Source: DASVWZ01 sp036392935
GTDB lineage: Bacteria > Acidobacteriota > Terriglobia > Terriglobales > Acidobacteriaceae
Assembly: GCA_036392935.1 (NCBI GenBank)
Contig: DASVWZ010000276.1
Span: forward strand, 1 to 5,806
Reading direction: 5' to 3'
DNA: 5,806 nucleotides
Under the pieces are notes generated by a model, which was given only the letters and a program-made list of their open reading frames with translations, ran no database searches and had not been told where the DNA came from. Shown in pieces: positions 1 to 4,717 of this stretch (the first letter of the stretch is position 1; each line of letters starts with the position of its first letter). The position numbers and the translations under genes are program-made.

Positions 1-401
1 TTTATGCGCTTGACGCCAACACCGGGGCTGAACTCTGGAGCTACACGACGGGTGCCCTGGTTGATTCTTCACCGGCGGTGGCGTACGGCACGGTGTATGT
101 GGGCTCAACCGACGGCGAGATCTACGCCCTGGATGCCAACACTGGCGCTAAGCAGTGGAGCTACGCCAGAGGTGGAGAATGGGGGTCCTCGCCTGCCGTA
201 GCTGACGGGGTCGTGTATGTTAGCTCGGACAACGGTAATCTGTACGCGCTAAAACACTGCACCGGCGCTAAGCTGTGGAGCTACCCCACGGGCAGCGCGC
301 CTTACTCAACGTCCTCGCCCGCTGTGGTGAATGGGGCGGTGTACGTCGGCTCGTGGGACGGCAAAGTTTACCACTTCGCCCTGAAGGCAACCCAAGACTG
401 A
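1..401 (+). CDS. PQQ-like beta-propeller repeat protein, 3' fragment
   Basis: This is the C-terminal end of a protein built from PQQ-type beta-propeller blades. The frame is open from the first bases of the window (codons in phase with base 3) to a TGA at 399-401, so the true start lies upstream; a GTG inside the frame at 78 is not a credible start. Three blade units are visible, each beginning YAL(D), followed by TGAxxW near residue 8 of the unit, SSPAV, then a VYVGS/VYVSS strand and DG or NG. This is the classic outer-membrane BamB/PQQ-dehydrogenase-like repeat. Proteins with this simple repeat are usually exported or periplasmic and often serve as binding scaffolds; no catalytic residues or domains are visible here. 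The chain ends shortly after the last blade with YHFALKATQD. The third blade reads YALKHCTGAKLW, where the DAN seen in the first two blades is replaced by KHC. The specific function is unknown. Confidence 0.85.
   Translation, partial: YALDANTGAELWSYTTGALVDSSPAVAYGTVYVGSTDGEIYALDANTGAKQWSYARGGEWGSSPAVADGVVYVSSDNGNLYALKHCTGAKLWSYPTGSAPYSTSSPAVVNGAVYVGSWDGKVYHFALKATQD
3..368 (+). repeat. Three tandem PQQ-blade coding repeats (40, 40, 42 codons)
   Basis: The coding sequence repeats in units at 3-122, 123-242 and 243-368, each opening with a TAC or TAT codon of a YAL motif. The first two units are exactly 40 codons. The third is 42 codons because two residues are inserted before the SSPAV segment. 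The repetition is visible at DNA level in the blocks coding for NTGA/TGAK, W-S-Y and S-S-P-A-V. The array probably continues upstream of the window. Confidence 0.85.
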
Positions 402-411
402 ACAGAATAAG

Positions 412-444
412 CCGCATTACACGGCGAGGCCTGCGCTAATGCGG
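412..444. terminator. Candidate bidirectional terminator hairpin between convergent genes
   Basis: A perfect 8-bp inverted repeat, CCGCATTA (412-419) and TAATGCGG (437-444), encloses a 17-nt G+C-rich loop. It lies in the 80-bp gap where the PQQ-repeat gene and the leftward regulator end facing each other, which is where a shared terminator would be expected. There is no run of T on either side, so it is not a textbook intrinsic terminator. It could act as a 3'-end stabilising hairpin instead. Confidence 0.45.
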
Positions 445-481
445 TCGGGCATCCGGACGTTGAGTGGCGGGAAGCATGTCT

Positions 482-1957
482 TCAGTCACCTTCCTCCAGA
501 AGCAATGCCAGTTTCTCGACACCTCGCCTTAACTCCCGAGGGCCTACCGCCGCGAAGCCCAGTACGAGGCCGTTTCGGGGCGAGCGGCCGGTGCCGTAGC
601 GGCTAAGGGGAACGACATCGACGTTGTGCTCAGCCGCTTCTTGCGCAATGCGCTCCGCTGAAATGCCCGGTGCTAACCACCCTACGGTGCGAAGTCCCGC
701 TTCCACGTTGCCGATCTCAAGCATGCTGCCAAGCCGCGCGCGAGCTGCTTCCATCAGCACTCCCAGCCGTTCCGCATAGAGCTGGCGCATGCGTCGTACG
801 TGGCGCGCGAAGTGCCCCTCGCGGATAAAATCGCACAGAATTGCCTGATCGATCAGCGGCGGATGATGCGTGCTTACCGATGCAGCGGCAGCGAAGATAT
901 CGACCATGTCTGGCGGTACGACCACGTAGCCCAGCCGCAGAGACGGAAAAAGCACCAGGCTGAAGCTGCCGGCAAAAATCACAGCGCTCGACTTGTCCAA
1001 ACCCTGCATGGCCGGGATCGGACGGCCGGAATAGCGGTATTCGCTGTCGTAATCATCCTCGAAAATTATCGCTCGCCCGCGCCGCGCCCATTCCAGCAAC
1101 GAAAGCCGGCGGGAAAGGCTCATGGTGACGCCGAGCGGGAACTGATGACCCGGCGTGACGTAGATCATGCGCGGCCGCGGGCAGCGCTCAATGCCGGCTT
1201 CTAAATTCAAACCCTCGGCATCCACCGGAACCGGGCAGATTCTCGCGCCCACCGACTGAAACGCCAAGGTCGCACCTGGATAGCCGGGCTCTTCCATCCA
1301 AACAGGATCTCCGGGGTCGAGTAAAAGATGAGCCGCACGATTCAGCGCCTCCTGCACGCCCGAAATGATGAGCACCTGCTCGGCCGCACACTTCACGCCG
1401 CGCGACGTGTTCAGGTATTCGGCGACGGCTTCGCGCAAGGGACGGTAGCCGAGTGCTTCTCCACCCGCCAGCAGGCTGGCGGAAACATGGCGCAGGCGGC
1501 GGGAGGCGATTTGTGCCCATAGTGCGGTCGGAAATTCATCGAGCGCTGGAAGATTCGCGCGAAAGGCTCGGATGCGAGGCGAGTCGCGGCGGCGCAATGG
1601 CGTGAGGTTTCGAGCATAGGTTGAGAGCCGGACGCGACGTCGATGCAACTGGGGGCGCGAAACGCTGCGGGGCACATGAAGGAGTTCATCGGGAAGGGTT
1701 TTACTGACATAAGTGCCGGATCCGACCTTCCCTTCAACATATCCCTCAGATCGCAACAGCTCGAAAGCGGTCACAATCGTAGGGCGGGACAGGCCGTATT
1801 GGGCCGCCAAATCGCGTGTGGCCGGCAAGCGCGCGCCGGGAAGCATATTTCCTGACAAAATCGCGGATCGTAGCTCTTCATACCACCAGCGATAAAGCGG
1901 CACACCGGCGGTGGCTTGTCGGAGATTCAGGGGGAGCGTGCTGGGCTTCTTACTCAA
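482..1957 (-). CDS. pdxR: MocR-family regulator, PdxR-like (GntR winged helix + aminotransferase-like domain)
   Basis: Probable regulator of the divergent pdxST operon. MocR/PdxR proteins fuse a GntR DNA-binding domain to a fold-type I aminotransferase domain that senses PLP. Numbered from the TTG start (491 aa), the winged helix spans about residues 20-86 (PLYR.., LPATRDLA, SRPTIV, GSGTYVS). The aminotransferase-like domain runs from about 132 to the end, with LGYRPLREA, the TPGHQFP loop (268-274), EDDYDSEYRY (D301 and Y303 at the positions that contact the cofactor in GabR), FPSLRLGY and LVLGFA. The residue expected to be the PLP-binding lysine, in the usual GSFSK-x-LFPxLRLGY motif, is Leu334 (codon CTG, bases 956-958). 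Start choice: the longest frame begins at an ATG at 2041 (519 aa), but that ATG has no SD and would leave only 43 bp before pdxS. TTG at 1957 has AAAGGA just upstream and puts the N terminus about 20 residues before PLYR, as is usual in the family. The class is certain. The PdxR role is inferred from position beside pdxST. Confidence 0.9.
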   Translation of the reverse strand: MSKKPSTLPLNLRQATAGVPLYRWWYEELRSAILSGNMLPGARLPATRDLAAQYGLSRPTIVTAFELLRSEGYVEGKVGSGTYVSKTLPDELLHVPRSVSRPQLHRRRVRLSTYARNLTPLRRRDSPRIRAFRANLPALDEFPTALWAQIASRRLRHVSASLLAGGEALGYRPLREAVAEYLNTSRGVKCAAEQVLIISGVQEALNRAAHLLLDPGDPVWMEEPGYPGATLAFQSVGARICPVPVDAEGLNLEAGIERCPRPRMIYVTPGHQFPLGVTMSLSRRLSLLEWARRGRAIIFEDDYDSEYRYSGRPIPAMQGLDKSSAVIFAGSFSLVLFPSLRLGYVVVPPDMVDIFAAAASVSTHHPPLIDQAILCDFIREGHFARHVRRMRQLYAERLGVLMEAARARLGSMLEIGNVEAGLRTVGWLAPGISAERIAQEAAEHNVDVVPLSRYGTGRSPRNGLVLGFAAVGPRELRRGVEKLALLLEEGD

Positions 1958-1960
1958 TGT

Positions 1961-1966
1961 TCCTTT
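1961..1966 (-). promoter_or_regulatory. SD sequence deciding the TTG start of the pdxR-like gene
   Basis: On the minus strand AAAGGA (bases 1966-1961) is followed by ACA and the TTG at 1957-1955. The 3-nt spacing is short but equals that of vapC in this window (AAAAGGA-CAA-ATG). Neither in-frame ATG further upstream (2041, 2032) has a comparable SD. Confidence 0.55.
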
Positions 1967-1995
1967 GCCACTCGTAGCTTCGGCGACCGGAGCAA

Positions 1996-2052
1996 GCGGT
2001 ATGTACAGAATATCGTAAAATGGATATACCATACTGACCATTATTGCGGTAT
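1996..2052. promoter_or_regulatory. Candidate MocR operator region between pdxR-like gene and pdxS
   Basis: Two identical heptamers, GCGGTAT at 1996-2002 and 2046-2052, lie in direct orientation 50 bp apart, close to five helical turns. Between them the same core occurs inverted: ATACC at 2026-2030, inside ATGG-N5-CCAT (2020-2032). MocR regulators commonly bind sets of direct and inverted half-sites in the intergenic region they share with their target. The elements sit within the longest possible reading frame of the regulator but outside it if the TTG start is used. I could not assign convincing -35/-10 boxes to either divergent promoter. Confidence 0.45.
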
Positions 2053-2067
2053 CTTGAGGTGTTCTTT

Positions 2068-2076
2068 AAAGGAGGT
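2068..2076 (+). promoter_or_regulatory. Strong ribosome binding site of pdxS
   Basis: AAAGGAGGT matches the anti-SD of 16S rRNA almost perfectly and is followed by 8 nt before the ATG at 2085. It is among the strongest SD sequences in the window and contrasts with the poor one of pdxT. Confidence 0.85.
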
Positions 2077-2084
2077 TCCAATTC

Positions 2085-3005
2085 ATGTCGCAAAACAACG
2101 GTCATTCCACTAGCCTCCGGCTGAAAACCGGGCTTGCCGAGATGCTCAAGGGCGGCGTCATCATGGACGTCACCGACGCACATCAGGCCGAGATTGCGGA
2201 AAAGGCCGGCGCCGTTTCGGTGATGGCGCTCGAGCGCGTTCCGGCGCAGATTCGCGCCGAAGGCGGCGTGGCGCGCATGGCCTCGCCGAAGAAAATTCGT
2301 GAAATCATGGCCGTCGTGTCGATTCCGGTCATGGCCAAGTGCCGCATCGGTCACTTTGCGGAGGCGCAGATTCTGCAGGAATTGGGCGTCGATTACATCG
2401 ACGAATCGGAAGTCTTAACGCCTGCCGATGAAGCCAACCACGTGGACAAGCACGCCTTCAAAGTGCCGTTTGTTTGTGGAGCACGCAATCTCGGCGAGGC
2501 TCTCCGGCGCATTGCCGAAGGCGCAGCAATGATTCGTACCAAGGGCGAAGCAGGTACAGGCGATGTGGTTCACGCGGTCAAGCACATCCGTCAGATCGTA
2601 CAGGAGATGAAGATTCTCACCGTGCTCAGCGAGCAGGAGCTTTATGCCAAAGCCAAAGAGCTGCAGGCTCCGTACGAACTGGTAAAGATGGTCGCGAAAG
2701 AAGGCAAGCTGCCGGTGCCGAACTTTTCTGCCGGGGGCATTGCCACGCCAGCCGACGCGTCGCTCGTAATGCAACTGGGCGCGGAAGCCGTTTTCGTTGG
2801 CTCGGGAATCTTCATGAAAGATTCGACCACATTTGCCGAGCCCGCAGAAGCCTCCAAGCGCGCCCGAGCGATCGTGCAGGCCGCGACCCATTATCAGGAC
2901 CCGAAGGTGTTGCTCGAAGTCAGCGAGGAACTGACGGGAGCGATGAAGGGGTTGGCGGTTTCGGGGCTAAATGAAGCGCAGATGCTGCAAACTAGGGGAT
3001 GGTAG
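2085..3005 (+). CDS. pdxS: Pyridoxal 5'-phosphate synthase, synthase subunit PdxS
   Basis: Synthase subunit of the DXP-independent vitamin B6 pathway. It builds PLP from ribose 5-phosphate, glyceraldehyde 3-phosphate and ammonia delivered by PdxT; in the known enzymes it forms a dodecamer of (beta/alpha)8 barrels in the cytoplasm. The product is 306 aa, full length for the family. The conserved N terminus contains IMDVTDAHQAEIAEKAGA with the catalytic Asp at residue 28. Lys85 in MAKCRIGH is the sugar-phosphate-binding lysine. Lys153 in RTKGEAGTGD is the second catalytic lysine. These correspond to D24, K81 and K149 of the Bacillus subtilis enzyme with a uniform offset of 4. NFSAGGIATPADA and FVGSGIF supply the phosphate-binding loops. 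It is the first gene of a two-gene unit with pdxT (51-bp gap), divergent from a PdxR-like regulator. Several long frames on both strands inside it are codon-bias shadows. Confidence 0.98.
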   Translation: MSQNNGHSTSLRLKTGLAEMLKGGVIMDVTDAHQAEIAEKAGAVSVMALERVPAQIRAEGGVARMASPKKIREIMAVVSIPVMAKCRIGHFAEAQILQELGVDYIDESEVLTPADEANHVDKHAFKVPFVCGARNLGEALRRIAEGAAMIRTKGEAGTGDVVHAVKHIRQIVQEMKILTVLSEQELYAKAKELQAPYELVKMVAKEGKLPVPNFSAGGIATPADASLVMQLGAEAVFVGSGIFMKDSTTFAEPAEASKRARAIVQAATHYQDPKVLLEVSEELTGAMKGLAVSGLNEAQMLQTRGW

Positions 3006-3021
3006 TGCGGCCCGTGATTGT

Positions 3022-3049
3022 TAAAAGCTAAAAGCTGAGAGCTAGCAGC
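3022..3049 (+). repeat. Four tandem heptamers in the pdxS-pdxT spacer
   Basis: TAAAAGC (3022-3028), TAAAAGC (3029-3035), TGAGAGC (3036-3042) and TAGCAGC (3043-3049) follow each other without gaps, with consensus TNANAGC. They fill more than half of the 51-bp spacer and end 7 nt before the pdxT ATG, occupying the place where an SD would normally be. Two units are identical and two have drifted. Confidence 0.75.
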
Positions 3050-3056
3050 GGGTTTT

Positions 3057-3620
3057 ATGACCATTGGCGTTCTTGCTCTGCAGGGCGACTTTGATGCGCA
3101 TCGCAAACGGCTGGAAGAGCTGGGTGCGAAAGTTGTGCTTGTCCGCAAGCCCGAACAACTCGACGAAATCGACGGCCTCGTCATCCCCGGCGGCGAGTCT
3201 TCCACGTTTCTCAAGCTCCTCGGCGAGAAAGGCTTCGACAAACTGAAAGAATTTGTCCGCGTGAAGCCGACCTTCGGTACCTGCGCGGGAGCCATCCTGC
3301 TGGCCAACGAGGTTGAAAATCCCAAGCAGAAGGGACTCGGCGTTCTTGATATCGGTATCCGCCGCAATGCTTACGGACGCCAAGCTGACAGCTCAATTCG
3401 TGAAGGCAGGTTTGACGGCCAGCCCACTGAAATGGTCTTTATCCGTGCTCCAAAGATCGAGCGTGTCGGAGCGGGAGTTAAGGTCGTTGGCACCGAGGGA
3501 ACCGATCCCGTCGCCGTGCGGCAGGGAAAGGTGATGGCGGCAACGTTCCATCCGGAACTGTCAGAGGACAGCCGCGTGCACAGTGCCTTTCTTAACCTGG
3601 TCAAGCGCGAAGGGGACTGA
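3057..3620 (+). CDS. pdxT: Pyridoxal 5'-phosphate synthase, glutaminase subunit PdxT
   Basis: Glutamine amidotransferase subunit of PLP synthase. It hydrolyses glutamine and channels ammonia into PdxS. The 187-aa product is full length and starts with the family signature MTIGVLALQGD at the N terminus. The PGGES oxyanion-loop motif lies at residues 44-48. The nucleophile is Cys76 in FGTCAGAILLA, and the His165/Glu167 pair lies in FHPEL, so the class I amidotransferase triad is intact. The start is fixed by homology, although only a weak GGG is present upstream, with heptamer repeats where the SD should be. Translation may therefore depend on coupling to, or cotranscription with, pdxS. The gene ends 8 bp from the end of the convergent vapC, leaving no room for a separate terminator. 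Confidence 0.98.
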   Translation: MTIGVLALQGDFDAHRKRLEELGAKVVLVRKPEQLDEIDGLVIPGGESSTFLKLLGEKGFDKLKEFVRVKPTFGTCAGAILLANEVENPKQKGLGVLDIGIRRNAYGRQADSSIREGRFDGQPTEMVFIRAPKIERVGAGVKVVGTEGTDPVAVRQGKVMAATFHPELSEDSRVHSAFLNLVKREGD

Positions 3621-3628
3621 ATTCAGGG

Positions 3629-4039
3629 TCACTTGCGCGGCAGGAACTCGATTGCGACATCGCGTTCCGCCGCTTTCAAATCGAAGTCGGCAGTGACGAG
3701 GACGTGGTCGCGAGAATCCGACACCAGTTCGACGCCGAATGCGTCGGCATAAGGGATATCGCGTTCGAACTTGATCAGCGAAGCGCGAACTGCGCGTTCT
3801 GCAGTCGCCGGTACAATTTCGAATCCAAACGACAACAACCGGGCCAGGACTAACTCCACCGTCTGGCGACCGTGGCCTCTAGCGGTTATGAGTGCCACTT
3901 CTCCCCAATGAATCGCGGAAATGATTACTTGGTGCCGCCCAGCCAGGTGTCCCCTAATGATCTCCGCCACTCGCATCGCTCCGGGCTCTCGGTCGAGATA
4001 GCGAAGAACCGCGCTGGAATCGAGCGCGTAGATCACCAT
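3629..4039 (-). CDS. vapC: PIN-domain ribonuclease toxin, VapC family
   Basis: Predicted toxin of a type II toxin-antitoxin pair. VapC proteins are Mg2+-dependent PIN-domain endoribonucleases that usually cut tRNA or rRNA and are held inactive by VapB. The 136-aa product has the expected acidic active-site set: Asp7 in YALDSSAVLRYL, Glu47 in HWGEVAL, Asp99 in PYADAFGVEL and Asp118 in LVTADFDL. The catalytic site therefore looks intact. Its ATG overlaps the end of the antitoxin gene by 7 nt, in the arrangement AAATGGTGA. An AAAAGGA SD lies within the last codons of the antitoxin, so translation is probably coupled. The actual RNA target cannot be read from the sequence. Confidence 0.93.
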   Translation of the reverse strand: MVIYALDSSAVLRYLDREPGAMRVAEIIRGHLAGRHQVIISAIHWGEVALITARGHGRQTVELVLARLLSFGFEIVPATAERAVRASLIKFERDIPYADAFGVELVSDSRDHVLVTADFDLKAAERDVAIEFLPRK

Positions 4040-4263
4040 TTGTCCTTTTCGCGTTCCTTTTTCAAAAGTTTCGACAGGGACGGCCCACCTTTGAGCATGC
4101 CGCAGGTTTCATCTACCAGCTCTGGTGTCACCGGCTCGAGAATGATTCGGGAGCCCTGAAGCGTCACGGCAATGCGGGTTCCAGGTGCAATCTTCAGCGA
4201 TTCGCGCATCTCGGCGGGAATCACAAACTGACCTTTTGTGCTTACTGTCGTTATCTGAGTCAT
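4033..4263 (-). CDS. vapB: AbrB/SpoVT-type antitoxin, VapB family
   Basis: Antitoxin and autorepressor partner of the adjacent PIN toxin. The 76-aa protein has an N-terminal swapped-hairpin AbrB/SpoVT domain (about residues 4-46), with TTVSTKGQFVIPAEMRESL and PGTRIAVTLQGSRIILEP. Next comes a short linker and a basic C-terminal tail (LSKLLKKEREKDKW) of the sort that wraps around the toxin. The gene overlaps vapC by 7 nt, antitoxin first, the usual order. A good promoter lies immediately upstream, with the -10 hexamer only 8 nt from the ATG and no clear SD. The transcript is therefore predicted to be leaderless or nearly so. An inverted repeat over the -10 box is a candidate VapBC operator. Confidence 0.93.
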   Translation of the reverse strand: MTQITTVSTKGQFVIPAEMRESLKIAPGTRIAVTLQGSRIILEPVTPELVDETCGMLKGGPSLSKLLKKEREKDKW

Positions 4264-4268
4264 ATCGT

Positions 4269-4291
4269 CTTACTATACAATGCCAAGTAAG
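4269..4291. promoter_or_regulatory. Candidate VapBC operator (inverted repeat)
   Basis: CTTACT (4269-4274) and AGTAAG (4286-4291) form a perfect 6-bp inverted repeat with an 11-nt centre. It covers the vapB -10 box and much of the spacer, where VapB or the VapBC complex would autorepress. The role is inferred from position; VapBC systems are typically autoregulated in this way. Confidence 0.5.
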
Positions 4292-4300
4292 CATAAACAA
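4272..4300 (-). promoter_or_regulatory. Promoter of vapBC
   Basis: Read on the minus strand, TTGTTT (4300-4295), a 17-nt spacer and TATAGT (4277-4272) make a good sigma70-type promoter. Only 8 nt separate TATAGT from the vapB ATG, so the expected transcription start is within about 2 nt of the start codon. Confidence 0.65.
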
Positions 4301-4305
4301 TCCTC

Positions 4306-4334
4306 TTGACATCCTCAACGCGTAACCCTATAGT
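4306..4334 (+). promoter_or_regulatory. Promoter of the arsR operon
   Basis: TTGACA (4306-4311, perfect consensus), a 17-nt spacer and TATAGT (4329-4334, 5 of 6) form a near-ideal sigma70-type promoter. The arsR ATG begins 8 nt after the -10 box, which predicts a leaderless transcript. The -35 box lies only 5 bp from the -35 box of the divergent vapBC promoter (4295-4300), so the two polymerases would compete. Confidence 0.8.
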
Positions 4335-4362
4335 TACGCATTATGCGTCACCGTACGGTTAC
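4322..4362. promoter_or_regulatory. Double ArsR operator: two GTNAC-N6-GTTAC palindromes
   Basis: Two 16-bp imperfect palindromes, at 4322-4337 and 4347-4362, share 12 of 16 bases and start 25 bp apart. The first extends to a 7-bp-arm repeat, GCGTAAC/GTTACGC (4320-4326 and 4333-4339), and contains the arsR -10 box. The second has near-perfect symmetry (14 of 16) and lies over codons 2-7 of arsR. A third palindrome, ACGCATTATGCGT (4336-4348), bridges the two around the start codon. ArsR-family dimers bind 12-2-12-like or shorter inverted repeats at their own promoters, so autorepression is the natural reading. It is not proven here. Confidence 0.65.
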
Positions 4363-4717
4363 ATATTCGGCAGAGACTACCTTTGGCGCACTCGCCGATC
4401 CCACGCGCCGCGCCGTGCTCGACCTGCTGCGGCAGGGAAGCCAGCCGGCTGGAAAGATCGCCAGTGCATTTCCGGTTTCGCGCCCGGCCATCTCAAAACA
4501 TCTGCGGCTGTTGCGGCGGGCACATCTTGTGCAAGAGCGCCGTGAGGGACGAAACCGCGTCTACCAACTCAATCCGGAGCCGCTGAAAGCTGTCGATTCC
4601 TGGCTCGATCATTACCGCGTTTTCTGGCAGAACAATCTTGCCAACTTAAAGGCTTTTGTCGAAGCCGAGTACGAAAAAGAAACTCGTTCGCAACACAAAA
4701 AAGGAGATCACCAATGA
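4343..4717 (+). CDS. ArsR-family winged-helix repressor
   Basis: Small (124 aa) dimeric DNA-binding repressor of the ArsR/SmtB superfamily. The motif FGALADPTRRAVLDLL (residues 14-29) opens the fold. The recognition helix is about 45-57 (VSRPAISKHLRLL), followed by HLVQERREGRNRVYQL as the beta wing. A long C-terminal helix region follows (SWLDHYRVFWQNNLANLKAFVEAEY). The protein has no cysteine, so the metal-thiolate sites of classical ArsR are absent. It belongs to the non-metal SdpR-like subgroup, which often sits next to AHSA1/SRPBCC genes, as here. The ATG at 4343 is the only sensible start. It lacks an SD but lies 8 nt after a consensus promoter. The stop overlaps the next ATG (ATGA, 4714-4717), so the two are cotranscribed and probably translationally coupled. 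Likely autoregulated through the two palindromes at its start. The effector is unknown. Confidence 0.93.
   Translation: MRHRTVTYSAETTFGALADPTRRAVLDLLRQGSQPAGKIASAFPVSRPAISKHLRLLRRAHLVQERREGRNRVYQLNPEPLKAVDSWLDHYRVFWQNNLANLKAFVEAEYEKETRSQHKKGDHQ

Noticed and set aside
78..401. GTG at 78 as the start of a complete 107-aa PQQ-repeat protein
   Set aside because: The frame stays open to the left edge with another clear blade upstream, so the GTG is an internal valine of the SSPAVAYG segment.
800..1204. 134-aa plus-strand frame inside the MocR gene
   Set aside because: Opposite strand of a well-supported regulator, with low-complexity basic composition and no SD or domain.
1958..2084. PLP or other riboswitch upstream of pdxS
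   Set aside because: No extended stem-loop structure is visible, and the PdxR-like regulator with repeated binding elements explains the region better.
1950..2354. 134-aa minus-strand frame overlapping the pdxR-pdxS control region and the pdxS 5' end
   Set aside because: Its translation is mostly the complement of pdxS and has no family features.
2415..2891. 158-aa open frame on the minus strand inside pdxS
   Set aside because: It lies entirely within an unmistakable pdxS gene, its sequence has no recognisable domain, and open antisense frames are common in G+C-rich genes.
2474..2974. 166-aa open frame on the plus strand in another phase of pdxS
   Set aside because: Arg/Ser/Gly-rich translation typical of a shifted frame of a G+C-rich gene, with the catalytic pdxS frame fully intact.
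2894..3367. 157-aa minus-strand frame spanning the pdxS end and pdxT start
   Set aside because: It crosses two certain genes and their spacer, is Ser/Pro-rich with no domain, and is a shadow.
3629..4263. vapBC as part of a mobile island
   Set aside because: No repeats, integrase, tRNA or sharp composition change borders the pair; it simply sits between operons.
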